Source: Tritrichomonas musculus (lineage: Eukaryota > Parabasalia > Tritrichomonadida > Tritrichomonadidae). Taken from it: DNA of 64,000 bases. Below are positions 53,301 to 62,273 of this stretch, piece by piece (position 1 is the stretch's first letter; every line of letters begins with the position of its first letter). Position numbers and translations under genes: made by a program. The stretch is taken from contig JAPFFF010000042.1 in the NCBI GenBank assembly GCA_039105265.1, positions 62,001 to 126,000 of the forward strand. Reading direction: 5' to 3'. Below the pieces are notes generated by a model, which saw only the letters and a program-made list of their open reading frames with translations, searched no databases and had not been told where the DNA came from.

Positions 53301-53822
53301 TTTTTACATATATAATATAAAATTTAGATATTTTTTTTTAATTAAAAAAATATTTAAAAGTAAAATTTATACACATTATCAATGCAAAAAAATTTAATAT
53401 ATTTATATAAAAAAATGCATTGCCCATGTGGGCAGGGCAGATTTTTTTAATGCCATGCATAATTGGGCAGTGGGCAACATCCTTACATTCTCCACATCTG
53501 CACTACTTGCATACGATTGCATGTCCTTAGATAGCGCATACTTCAGCATCTCCGTATTGAAATCCTCGGTTTTCACATAATCGAATAGCTGAGTTTGCAA
53601 AGCGTATGACTCAAGGTCTTGGACTAATGCATATTTTTCGAGTTGCTCACCAACTGTACTCGTAATGAGTTCCTTGATTTGCTCCTGGTTGGGACCAGTT
53701 GAATTTGAATCATTGGACCCATTGGCATGGCACATACATGCATACCTTTTGATGTATTCAATCAGTAACTCGTTGATAGTGGCCGCTTTTATTGAAAATC
53801 CACTCTGTTCTATACTGAACAT
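50360..53822 (-). pseudogene. Fibre-like protein gene of Polinton copy 3, interrupted by a hAT-like insertion
   Basis: It has the same plan as the copy-1 fibre. The N-terminal peptide is MFSIEQSGFSIKAATINELL; the shaft repeats phrases such as YALSTDIPEIPTDLVNGSTL and PYAKTQDLPDMTKYA; the head contains TTITHYSPIESSVNTITDFL and GTWKEYVGICVRID. The shaft repeats are nearly identical at DNA level at several places (for example around 51180, 51250 and 51880), so it has expanded recently. A 1.4-kb hAT-like element (52064-53485) sits inside. It should be read as a broken part. Confidence 0.6.
52064..53485. mobile_element. hAT-like non-autonomous element inserted in the fibre gene of copy 3
   Basis: About 1.4 kb, AT-rich, with inverted ends TAATGATGCG..TGCCC and TAAGGATGTTGCCC (complement). 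It is flanked by CATTCTC on both sides (52057-52063 and 53486-53492), 7 bp, or 8 with one mismatch. Clusters of TGCCC/GGGCA occur near both ends, including GGGCATGGGCGCCCATGCCC at 53242-53261, a perfect 20-bp palindrome. An internal inverted repeat (about 52940-53090) can form a hairpin. No transposase. It shares the TGCCC theme with the copy-1 insert, but end sequences differ, so it may be a related family rather than the same one. Confidence 0.65.
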
Positions 53823-53983
53823 TTCCTATAAAATAAAGGTGTGATTACCGGTATTGATAATAAAGCCCAGGACCCCAATGGGCAACCCATCGAACCCCCT
53901 TTCGAGGAGGATGGTGAATCGGAATCCCAAGCTGATGTCAAAAGAGATGCCAATCGCGAGTATGCAAATAATGACATTTTTTT

Positions 53984-54357
53984 GGATGCGGAAAAAAATT
54001 CCAACTTGGAATTTCCAAGTTTTTTTATTTCACATGTCAAGAAAACTTGGAAATTCCAAGTTTTTTTTTCCCTGAGCTTTTCTTCAACAATAGCAAGAAC
54101 AAAATGATAAAAAACGCGTTAATACTTTAATATAATAAGTTATCAATATCATTTGGCAATTTTTTTCGTGCATTTCATCCAAATCTTAAAATGCTGATAC
54201 TGATATCATTACGCCATGCATCTCAAAATACAAAAACAAATGCAAATTTACCGCTATCAACACTTTAATAACAATATACGATTCATTTACCATGCAAATT
54301 TCGAAATTTTCATTTTGACTCTCATAATTAATATTTTCAGTAATTATACTAGCATAA
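53984..54357 (+). repeat. MULE left terminal inverted repeat
   Basis: Matches the reverse complement of 56942-57315 nearly base for base, including ATCATTACGCCATGCATCTC and ACGATTCATTTACCATGCAA. Just inside, another inverted pair (CCTACCGAATG near 54438 and ATTCGGTAGG near 56675) extends the symmetry with more changes. Confidence 0.92.
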
Positions 54358-54552
54358 TCAATATACATAATTACATTAATATGGAAAATTATTTTATGCT
54401 AGTATAATTAATATGAAGTATGAACTAATTTTTTATCCTACCGAATGTTTTTTTAAAAAATTTTCAAAAAGTTCTAACAATTCATTCAAAAAGTTGTGAT
54501 AAACCATTCAAATATTATACAAATTCGTTTAGTTTTTCCATTTCTAATCTTG

Positions 54553-56547
54553 ATGGAAACATCGAAAATAGAACTCGTCAATTTTTTTGAAAATAGGGAC
54601 GAAATGATTCAATATTGCATAAATTTAGCACGTACAAAATCAATAAAGTTTAATATTCTAAATTCTGGAAATTATTATAAAATTCAATGCAAAGATCAGG
54701 ATTGTCCTTTTCAAATCACTTTTAATTTAAGAGATTCCAAAAAATGCAAAAAAGGTTATTATCTAGTTCTCAAAGGTACCAATCTCAATCATAAAATTAA
54801 TTGTTCTCATTCAATCCAAAATATTCGTGATTCCCATGATCCTCACGCTCTAGCCGAACGTATATCTGATTCATTTAAAGAATCAATGCCATCAATTAAT
54901 CAAGTAAAAAATATACTTAAAATAATTTCAGGTAAAGACTTTACAAAAAATGAATCAAAATACATACGCCATCTTGCTAAAGGAATATTTTTCAATCATA
55001 CAAAGGGATCATTAGGCCAATTGATAGACCTAGCCGAAAAATTTAAGAATGAACACAACTGGGAATTGAATTACGACTTTTTTGAAGGAACTTTAACAGC
55101 TATTATACTGTTTCCACCATGGGCAAGAAAAGTTCTTAAGTCATACCCAAATCCTCTTATAGTTGACGCAACTTTTTCAAAAGAAGATATTCGATTCACA
55201 ACATGCGCCGTTATTGATGGTGAATTACATACACAAATAGTTGGTATTGTTCTAAGAGGGACAGAGGATTCAAAAGGATATCGATATATCTTTGATATGA
55301 TTGAGAATGAACTGCCCGATGTCCATTTCACAGTAATTTCTGATATGGCTCCATGTATAGAAAAAGCTTGTCGTGATAGTTTTGGGAAAAAATATAATTT
55401 AATATATTGCTTATTTCATTTAAAAGAAAACTTTTTAAAAAAGTTTCAATTCAAGCCAAGTGTAAATTTATGGAAATGCTTAAAACATTTAATGCAAGGA
55501 AAAATATCTGATGACACTTTTCAAGCACTTTGGATCAAAGAAGAATCGCAAGTTGATTCAGAACTCAAAGGTCTTTATTATTTAAGCAATATTGCTCATC
55601 ACTTTTTATCAAATCCAAAGATTCACAAACGAAACATTGTATCGTCACAACGTTTAGAAATGTTTAATAATATTATTAAATTGAAATCAAACAACGCATA
55701 TTATATGCTTCAAGAATGTTTCACCATTTCAACTGAATGGTTTGAGGCATCTGCTTCTAGAATTCACAAGGAAAATCAATTATTAACTGATTCAGCAAAT
55801 CAATTAATTGACAAAATGATACTTAAAGATGCTCGCAACGAATTTTACGATGATGAGTATCATTTAGTCGGCCAAAAAGGTAAATGCGTTTGTTATATCG
55901 ACACAGACTTAGGAATTCCTTGTCCAAAACAGATACGCTTCTTAAGAGAAAACAATATTGATTTATATAAAGCTGTTTCAAAAGATTGGCTTTGTTCCAC
56001 ATTTCATGAGGCGTTTGGTACAATTACTTGTAATGTTAGCCTTAATAATCATTCTTATGAAAAAGTTGTTCAAACTGATCAATTAAAAGTGCAAGATGCA
56101 GATTTAATTGCTTCAAAAATCAGATATCTATATCAGAATTCTCCAGAATATAGGGAAAAAATAAATGATCTTATTCATCAAGCCCAAATTGACATACAAT
56201 TACCACTTTTTTCATTATTGAACAAGCCTAAAAAAAAGCAAAAAAAACGATATATTAGTTCTATAGAAGAAAATAACTTGGACAAAGATAAATCTCTTAT
56301 ATTCAAAATAATTCAACGTCATGTCGAAGGGAGGAAAGTCACAATTTCTGCTCTTGTATCACTTGCAAATCAATTATGCGATACAAATCCAGCCATACCA
56401 AGATTAAAATACACAGTTAAAACTAAAAAGGCCATAATTGATTGGTATTTTAAAAATTGGACAATGATCAGCAAAGCTTTTGCAGATATTCCTAACCAGG
56501 CTCCAAATGGCGTTATTGTTTCTGATGATGAAAATGAAATATTTTAA
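54553..56547 (+). CDS. MULE transposase, 664 aa
   Basis: Catalyses excision and insertion of the element. I choose METSKIELVNFFENRDEMIQ at 54553, the first ATG in the frame; translation from further upstream would need a non-ATG start. Residues about 15-90 form a FLYWCH/WRKY-like zinc region of MuDR transposases (YKIQCKDQDCPFQITFNL; NHKINCSH). The MULE catalytic domain follows: PLIVDATFSKEDIRFTTCAV with the first aspartate (about 208), FTVISDMAPCIEKACRDSFG with the second (about 261), and a downstream helical region with the expected glutamate. A SWIM-like zinc motif lies in GKCVCYIDTDLGIPCPKQI, where the usual final His is Gln. Basic KKPKKKQKKR near residue 560 is a likely nuclear signal. 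The frame is intact and ends TTTTAAATT. Confidence 0.9.
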   Translation: METSKIELVNFFENRDEMIQYCINLARTKSIKFNILNSGNYYKIQCKDQDCPFQITFNLRDSKKCKKGYYLVLKGTNLNHKINCSHSIQNIRDSHDPHALAERISDSFKESMPSINQVKNILKIISGKDFTKNESKYIRHLAKGIFFNHTKGSLGQLIDLAEKFKNEHNWELNYDFFEGTLTAIILFPPWARKVLKSYPNPLIVDATFSKEDIRFTTCAVIDGELHTQIVGIVLRGTEDSKGYRYIFDMIENELPDVHFTVISDMAPCIEKACRDSFGKKYNLIYCLFHLKENFLKKFQFKPSVNLWKCLKHLMQGKISDDTFQALWIKEESQVDSELKGLYYLSNIAHHFLSNPKIHKRNIVSSQRLEMFNNIIKLKSNNAYYMLQECFTISTEWFEASASRIHKENQLLTDSANQLIDKMILKDARNEFYDDEYHLVGQKGKCVCYIDTDLGIPCPKQIRFLRENNIDLYKAVSKDWLCSTFHEAFGTITCNVSLNNHSYEKVVQTDQLKVQDADLIASKIRYLYQNSPEYREKINDLIHQAQIDIQLPLFSLLNKPKKKQKKRYISSIEENNLDKDKSLIFKIIQRHVEGRKVTISALVSLANQLCDTNPAIPRLKYTVKTKKAIIDWYFKNWTMISKAFADIPNQAPNGVIVSDDENEIF

Positions 56548-56941
56548 ATTTAATAAATATTTTTTTTTTTTAACATGATCTATTTTAATAAATTTTTTTT
56601 TTACTTTTTTCTTTTTAACATGATCAATTATTATATCTGAATGGTTTATAAGAAGCTTTAATGAATCAAAAAACATTCGGTAGGAATAAAAAAAGCACCG
56701 AACTTTTTTTTTTTTGAATGGTTTATTAAAACTTTTTGAATTAATTGTGATACATTCTTAGATTATCTAAATATTAAGCTAATATTATACCTTTTTCCTG
56801 AGTTTAAAAGCATATTATAAAAATAAATAAATAAAAAAAATATCGTGAGAGAAAGTTATATATGGATTTTTTTTTTTTTTAATTTAGGAAAGATATCTTT
56901 TTTTTTATTTCCTATTTGAATTTTTCGGATAGATACATTTA

Positions 56942-57315
56942 TTTAATGCTAGTATAATTATTGAATATTAATTATGAGAGTCAAAATGAAAATTTCGAAA
57001 TTTGCATGGTAAATGAATCGTATATTGTTATTAAAGTGTTGATAGCGGTAAATTTGCATTTGTTTTTGTATTTTGAGATGCATGGCGTAATGATATCAGT
57101 ATCAGCATTTTAAGATTTGGATGAAATGCACGAAAAAAATTGCCAAATGATATTGATAACTTATTATATTAAAGTATTAACGCGTTTTTTATCATTTTGT
57201 TCTTGCTATTGTTGAAGAAAAGCTCAGGGAAAAAAAAACTTGGAATTTCCAAGTTTTCTTGACATGTGAAATAAAAAAACTTGGAAATTCCAAGTTGGAA
57301 TTTTTTTCCTAATCC
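56942..57315 (-). repeat. MULE right terminal inverted repeat
   Basis: Reverse complement of the left repeat with only a few differences. The outermost bases differ slightly (GGATTAGG against GGATGCGG). Confidence 0.92.
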
Positions 57316-57885
57316 CATTTTTTTCACACCTAAAGTACTCATGAAGCATACATCTCCGAAGCGTTCAACTCCTAGAAAACAACCACCACCAGCAGTAGCA
57401 CCACCAGATGGTAGCGATGATGATGATAGTAATGTCCAAGAATCGGGTGCTGATGATGATAACAACAACAATGGACCAGCACGATATGAATATATTAGGA
57501 CACCTGTTAAAACCGTTAGTAAACCTAATATTAAATTCAGCCAACAAATACAAAACTCGGCATTCAAACCAATATCCAGATTCAATAAATCTAATGAATA
57601 TGACTATGTTATGGCAGAGGTTGAACCACCAAGTGCTACCTTAGGTAGACGCAATGGCAAAGACTATGAGAATGTCAAAGGTCGTTTAGGCCAATTCGGC
57701 AATCTCTCACTCACAGGCGATTCAAGTAGTATAGTGAAAACGCCCAAAAAGGACTACGCCCTTTTTGTTCGTTTTCCAATGATTTTAGAACATCACATTT
57801 TAGTAGGAGTTTTCACACTGAATTCTCAGCATTCTAATAGCTATCAGAATAATGGCAGGTATATTTTTATTTAATTTTTTATCTC

Positions 57886-57892
57886 ATCTAAA
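57886..57892 (+). promoter_or_regulatory. Initiator-like leader TTTATCTCATCTAAAATG before the 160-aa gene
   Basis: The sequence TTATCTCATCTAAAA lies directly before the ATG at 57893. The same TTATCTCATCTAAAA precedes the PolB ATG at 58764, and TCTCATTTAAAAG occurs near 63896. TCATCT/TCATTT fits the trichomonad initiator pattern TCA-Py-(T/A) only loosely in the last bases. Repetition before separate genes makes a promoter role likely. Confidence 0.6.
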
Positions 57893-58375
57893 ATGTTTGA
57901 TAGATTAAATGTCATTGCGAAATATAATTCAATAATTGATTTAAATTATTTTACAGATACTATTAATAAACTTTATTCTATGACTTGTGAAATGAAAAGT
58001 ATAAAAAAAGCAAATGAATTAGATAAATTTTATGAAGAAAAGAAAGGTAGAAAACCAAAGCATAACAATATGGTATTAGTGTTTATTGAAAAAGAATATA
58101 AACTATTCAATCCAACAGATTGGAATAAATTCTTAATTAATCCTCGTTTTTATGACACTAAGAGAGTTGCGAGTGAATTAGCAAAAGAAGGCTGTGAATT
58201 AATTAGCGAATATAAGAATGGACAAACACCTATCCGATATAAATATAACAATAAGATTTATTGTGTCAAATTTAAGAACTGGAAGCATAATCATTATCGT
58301 CCTCATTTAGGTCAATTTCCTGGAGCACATGATTGGGATGAATATCATGCAAGAATGGGACATAATATTAAGTAA
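57893..58375 (+). CDS. Polinton copy 4 protein, 160 aa, unknown
   Basis: Open from a well-placed ATG to a stop; rich in basic and aromatic residues. It starts MFDRLNVIAKYNSIIDLNYF; later LDKFYEEKKGRKPKHNNMVL, IEKEYKLFNPTDWNKFLINP and NKIYCVKFKNWKHNHYRPHL. No family is recognised. The C-terminal WKHNHYRPHLGQFPGAHDWD is His-rich and could bind metal. Its leader equals that of PolB, so both are probably expressed together. A role in replication (for example a primer or DNA-binding protein) is a guess based only on position. Confidence 0.6.
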   Translation: MFDRLNVIAKYNSIIDLNYFTDTINKLYSMTCEMKSIKKANELDKFYEEKKGRKPKHNNMVLVFIEKEYKLFNPTDWNKFLINPRFYDTKRVASELAKEGCELISEYKNGQTPIRYKYNNKIYCVKFKNWKHNHYRPHLGQFPGAHDWDEYHARMGHNIK

Positions 58376-58439
58376 ATTATAAATTTATTTTTATACTCAA
58401 GATTTTTTCAGAAAAAGTTTAAAATTTTATAATTATCAA

Positions 58440-58630
58440 TTAAATCTAGTCTCAATTACTTCAGCTCTGAATTAGTTCAGCTCTCAATTACTTCAGCTCT
58501 CAATTAGTTCAACTTTTAATTACTTCAGCTCTCAATTTAATTCAGCTCTCAATTCCCAACACCCTCTCAATTAATTCTAGTCTCAATTTTAAAAATTCTA
58601 GTCTCAATTAATTCAGCTCTCAAAAATATG
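58440..58630. repeat. Array of ~16-bp units (iteron-like) between the 160-aa gene and PolB
   Basis: A unit close to AGCTCTCAATTACTTC repeats about seven times with small changes in roughly the first 110 bp, followed by spaced copies (TCTAGTCTCAATT, CAGCTCTCAAAA). It lies alone in a 388-bp non-coding gap before the polymerase gene of the element. Such iterated short repeats may be protein-binding sites, for example for replication or transcription control; alternatively it is a plain minisatellite. Confidence 0.85.
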
Positions 58631-58763
58631 GTTACATATTAATAAAGAGAACAATTTTTTCACATAGCATTTCTCTATTATTTTTAAATTAACTTTTTCA
58701 ATTTTTCTCAATTATTTTTAGATTTAATATTTGTTTTAAATTAATAATTTATCTCATCTAAAA

Positions 58764-61700
58764 ATGAAAGCAGTAAGTACTGAGAAATTATTCGAATTAT
58801 TTAAAATTGTTAATCCTTCTGCTACTACTTTGGAGGAATATGAAAAACTTCCATTTGTGAAAGATGTAAGAAAAGCATTAATTGATGAAATTAAAGATTA
58901 TTTAGCAGAAACTAATTATAAAGGGCCTTTTGAATATGACCCAATTTTCTATTATTTTATGGGAATTGATGCTGCTATGAATAAGAATAAAGATTTGCTG
59001 AAAGAATTGCCAGCTCATGCTAAGAAACTAAAAGAGTATCATCATTTTAACCCAAAAACTGATGCTGATGAATTTCTCCAGTTAACGCCAGCTGAAGAAA
59101 ATAAGCAAGTTATGCAATCATTTAAAGAATGGAAGGAACAAGAATCTTCACAGAAAGAAGTAGTTGATGATATAATTGACCACCTACTTAGACACAAAAC
59201 TAATTGGCGCATTGATTTTACTAAATTAACTAATGTAGGTAGAGAACTAATATTTGAGCCATTAAAGAATTTCTTTCAAGAACACATTTTAACTCTTCCA
59301 ATAATTGGAAAATACAAGATACAATTTAAAGTTAATGGACAGTGGCATACAAAACCATTAGATGAAGAATCTTTAAATCAACTAATGAAGAATTTAGAAG
59401 AAAGGCATTTGTTATTCGACTTAGATACAACTCCAGCTGAATACTTTTACGAAGATGGAGGTAGCAAGTTACCTGATTGGTCAATGTTTGATGAAATTAG
59501 GTTTAATGAATATCAGAAATTTGATAGTAGCAATGATAGAGGTGGCTCATTCTTTAGATATTTAATCAAACCAGATGTACCTAAAATGATTATTGAATAT
59601 TTGAATAGATTACAGATATTTGATACTTTAGTTGAAGGTAAGTCACAACGAAAAGAATTAGATGATAACTGTTTTGTTTATGCACTTAAGCAAACTGGTC
59701 AGTACGATGAAGAGACTTTAAATAAGATTCGTTTAAGAATTAATAGAAGATATCTTTCACAAGGATGTATTGAACAAATTTGTAATGAATTCAAGATACA
59801 AATTAAATTAACTTTCATAAATGAAAAGGCAAAGAAAGTAAAAGAACAAGTTTATTCAGTTAAGAATCATGTAAAGAAGAATTATTTAGGAGTTGCTAAT
59901 CCAGAGTCAAATAGAATTCATCACATGAATATTTATGAGTCACATTACTTTCTAGAGGAAGTTACACCATTTTCAACTGATTATATAAAGAATTTATCCG
60001 ATAGAACTGATGAGCAATTCAACAAAGAATTTAAAGGAGACCATTTCATTAATGCTAGATACTATATGAAATCATCTAACTTAGTTAGAACTTTGATGCA
60101 AAATGGATATTTTGTACCAATTACTTTTGGTGAAGCAATGATTCTAAAAACAACGTTTTATGATGAAGTTAAGAATGATTTAGACAGTATCAATTTAGAT
60201 TATGACCCTGAACACTGTACTCAATTGATTGCACCGTCTAATTGGAAAACCAAAGATAAGATAACGAATTACTTTTATGCAGACTTTGAAGCTGATGTTA
60301 GCGATTCGATTCATAAACCTTATATGGTAGTATTACAGAATGAATCTGGTGAAATTAATAAATGTTGGAAAGGTGAAGATTGTGCAGTTAAGTTATTGAA
60401 GTATTTAGAGGATGGTGATGTAGTATACTTTCATAATTTAGCTTATGATATCAGAATGTTAGCGAAATATGGAATGAACAAATCAATTATCAAAGGAAGT
60501 AAAGTTATGAAGGCAGATATTAAGTTTGAAGGTAAGACTATTCATTTCAGAGATTCTTATCCTATGATTTCATCTAAGTTAAGTGATTTTCCAGCCATGT
60601 TCAACTTGCCCAAAGTACAGAAAGAAATCTTCCCATACAAGTATTACACATTGGAAAGATTAAAGACAAATATTGGCATAATCAGTGAAGCAGGTAAAGA
60701 TGAGGACAAAGAGTGGACAGAAGAAGATTACAAATTATTCAATTCTAATATTGATTCTGTTGAAGGTTGCAGATTATCTGAATCAGAATTTGATATGTAC
60801 AAATACTGTGAATTTTACTGTAAGCAAGATGTGAACATTCTTCGTTTAGGATTTAATGCATTTCGTGAAGGATTCTTGAAAGATTTCAAAATTGACCCAT
60901 ATAAATTCATTTCAATCTCAGCTTTAGCTAATGAAGTATTCAATCAGAATGTTTACTATAATCATAATCTTTATAAAGTTGGTGGTGTTGTTAGACATTT
61001 TATGTCTCATGCTATTTATGGTGGAAGATGCATGACTGCTTATAATAAGAAATGGCATACCACTAAACCTTTAAGTGATTTTGATGCAGTCTCATTATAT
61101 CCTTCAGCTATGGCTAGACTGAAGACAGTGAAAGGTATTCCTAAAGTGATTCAACCAGAGCAATTGAATATGAAATTTCTTCAATCAGTTGATGCATATG
61201 TTGTTGAAATTAAGATTACAAAAGTGAACAAACACTACGCATTTCCGTTAATTGTTCAGAAAACTAAAGAAGGATTAAATAAGAATGATGATAATATTTC
61301 AAAACCAATCACGATGGTAGTCGATAACATTGCTTTGGAGGATTTGATTAATTTTCAGAAAATAGAATTTGAACTAATTAAAGGTTATTATTGGAATAGT
61401 GGAACTGATGATACAATTCAGAAAGTCATTAGACATATTTTCAATAAAAGATTAGAATACAAGAAACAAAAGAATCCTCTTCAGCAATTATATAAACTAA
61501 TCATGAATTCATGTTATGGCAAAACTATCGAGAAACCAGTTGATAAAGATTGGAAATATTTTGATAATGAAGAGGATTTAAACAAATATATGTTTAAGAA
61601 TTATTACAAAATTATTGAAGAAGTTCAATTAGGAGATAGCGAAATCCATGCAGTACGTGTAAAGAAGCCAATTGATAAGCATTTCAATTTTAGCTTACTT

Positions 61701-62273
61701 GGGATTCAAGTACTCAGTATGTCAAAGAGAATTATGAACGAAGTTATGTGCTTAGCATTTGACTTAGGCTGTCATATCTATTATCAAGATACAGATTCAT
61801 TCATGATTGAAAGAGATGATTTACCAAATCTTGCGAAAGAATTTCAAAATAAATATAACAGAGAACTCATTGGTTCTAATTTAGGTCAATTTCATTGTGA
61901 TTTTCCATCGATTAATAATCATGATGAGATGCCGTACTCAATTGAAGCATACTTTATCATGAAAAAGATGTATGTGCATCAAATAACAGATAGCTCTAAT
62001 GACATTGATTATGTTATAAGAGGAAAAGGCCTTACTCAAAATAGCATTAAATATGCAACAAAGAAATTCAATAACAACCCATTAGCTTTATACAAATCAA
62101 TGTATGAAGGAAAGTCTCAGACCTTTGACTTAACTAAAGGTCAACCATGTTTCGAAATGAACAAAAACATGACAGTATCAACAAAAACAAAATTCGAGAG
62201 AAAGATAAAGACACTTTATCAAGAGGGAATTATTGATGACTACTTTCAGCCCTCAAATTATTCCCACATATGA
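58764..62273 (+). CDS. Protein-primed DNA polymerase B of Polinton copy 4, 1169 aa
   Basis: Open, full-length-looking Polinton polymerase. Residues about 1-290 are helical and unassigned. About 290-420 carry DDNCFVYALKQTGQYDEETL and NIYESHYFLEE, a Cys and His setting that recalls OTU/papain-like domains at the front of other protein-primed PolBs. Exonuclease motifs: YADFEAD (about 506), YFHNLAYDIRML (about 556) and YCKQDVNIL (about 687). Polymerase motifs: DFDAVSLYPSAM (A, about 773), KLIMNSCYGKT (B, about 910) and YYQDTDSFMIE (C, about 1006). It lacks the HNH-like module seen in lineage A. A TTATCTCATCTAAAA leader precedes the ATG. It overlaps the convergent integrase end by 16 nt. Confidence 0.92.
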   Translation: MKAVSTEKLFELFKIVNPSATTLEEYEKLPFVKDVRKALIDEIKDYLAETNYKGPFEYDPIFYYFMGIDAAMNKNKDLLKELPAHAKKLKEYHHFNPKTDADEFLQLTPAEENKQVMQSFKEWKEQESSQKEVVDDIIDHLLRHKTNWRIDFTKLTNVGRELIFEPLKNFFQEHILTLPIIGKYKIQFKVNGQWHTKPLDEESLNQLMKNLEERHLLFDLDTTPAEYFYEDGGSKLPDWSMFDEIRFNEYQKFDSSNDRGGSFFRYLIKPDVPKMIIEYLNRLQIFDTLVEGKSQRKELDDNCFVYALKQTGQYDEETLNKIRLRINRRYLSQGCIEQICNEFKIQIKLTFINEKAKKVKEQVYSVKNHVKKNYLGVANPESNRIHHMNIYESHYFLEEVTPFSTDYIKNLSDRTDEQFNKEFKGDHFINARYYMKSSNLVRTLMQNGYFVPITFGEAMILKTTFYDEVKNDLDSINLDYDPEHCTQLIAPSNWKTKDKITNYFYADFEADVSDSIHKPYMVVLQNESGEINKCWKGEDCAVKLLKYLEDGDVVYFHNLAYDIRMLAKYGMNKSIIKGSKVMKADIKFEGKTIHFRDSYPMISSKLSDFPAMFNLPKVQKEIFPYKYYTLERLKTNIGIISEAGKDEDKEWTEEDYKLFNSNIDSVEGCRLSESEFDMYKYCEFYCKQDVNILRLGFNAFREGFLKDFKIDPYKFISISALANEVFNQNVYYNHNLYKVGGVVRHFMSHAIYGGRCMTAYNKKWHTTKPLSDFDAVSLYPSAMARLKTVKGIPKVIQPEQLNMKFLQSVDAYVVEIKITKVNKHYAFPLIVQKTKEGLNKNDDNISKPITMVVDNIALEDLINFQKIEFELIKGYYWNSGTDDTIQKVIRHIFNKRLEYKKQKNPLQQLYKLIMNSCYGKTIEKPVDKDWKYFDNEEDLNKYMFKNYYKIIEEVQLGDSEIHAVRVKKPIDKHFNFSLLGIQVLSMSKRIMNEVMCLAFDLGCHIYYQDTDSFMIERDDLPNLAKEFQNKYNRELIGSNLGQFHCDFPSINNHDEMPYSIEAYFIMKKMYVHQITDSSNDIDYVIRGKGLTQNSIKYATKKFNNNPLALYKSMYEGKSQTFDLTKGQPCFEMNKNMTVSTKTKFERKIKTLYQEGIIDDYFQPSNYSHI

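Larger units (their letters stand above)
53984..57315 (+). mobile_element. MULE (Mutator-like) DNA transposon with ~370-bp terminal inverted repeats
   Basis: Complete-looking 3.3-kb element. Target repeat CATTTTTTT, 9 bp, lies at 53975-53983 and 57316-57324. Terminal inverted repeats run about 53984-54357 and 56942-57315 and are almost identical; they start GGAT, then GGAAAAAAATTCC, and contain palindromic AACTTGGAATTTCCAAG motifs. Nine-bp target repeats and long inverted repeats are hallmarks of MULEs. The transposase frame lies between them. High repeat identity and an intact frame suggest recent insertion. It lies inside the copy-3 structural-type gene. Confidence 0.92.
44642..57732. mobile_element. 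Polinton/Maverick copy 3 (lineage A), broken, with two inserted DNA transposons
   Basis: The left end is near 44642 (AGTAGTGAGGAGTGTG followed by CGGATCGACGG), similar to the copy-1 terminus. Parts: a 153-aa protein, a small possible gene, PolB, fibre, and the relative of the copy-1 854-aa gene. Gene order relative to PolB matches copy 1, but the 352-aa and KilA-N genes found between PolB and fibre in copy 1 are absent here. Integrase, capsid and ATPase are not in the window part, and the copy stops where copy 4 begins. It is broken, with about four breaks besides a hAT-like element and a MULE. Its third codon positions look richer in C/G than those of copy 1. Confidence 0.85.
53841..57732 (+). 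pseudogene. Copy-3 relative of the 854-aa structural-type gene, interrupted by a MULE
   Basis: Divergent from the fibre gene, as the 854-aa gene is in copy 1. The N-terminal part is acidic and polar (QDPNGQPIEPPFEEDGESES); after the MULE comes a basic and acidic low-complexity part (KHTSPKRSTPRKQPPPAVAP; DGSDDDDSNVQESGADDDNN), echoing the basic region of the copy-1 protein. Overall similarity is weak and rests on position and composition. The gene is incomplete and ends where Polinton copy 4 seems to begin. Confidence 0.45.

Noticed and set aside
58440-58630. CRISPR-like array
   Set aside because: Units are about 16 bp, directly adjacent and lack unique spacers; the setting is eukaryotic. 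It is a tandem or iteron-like repeat.
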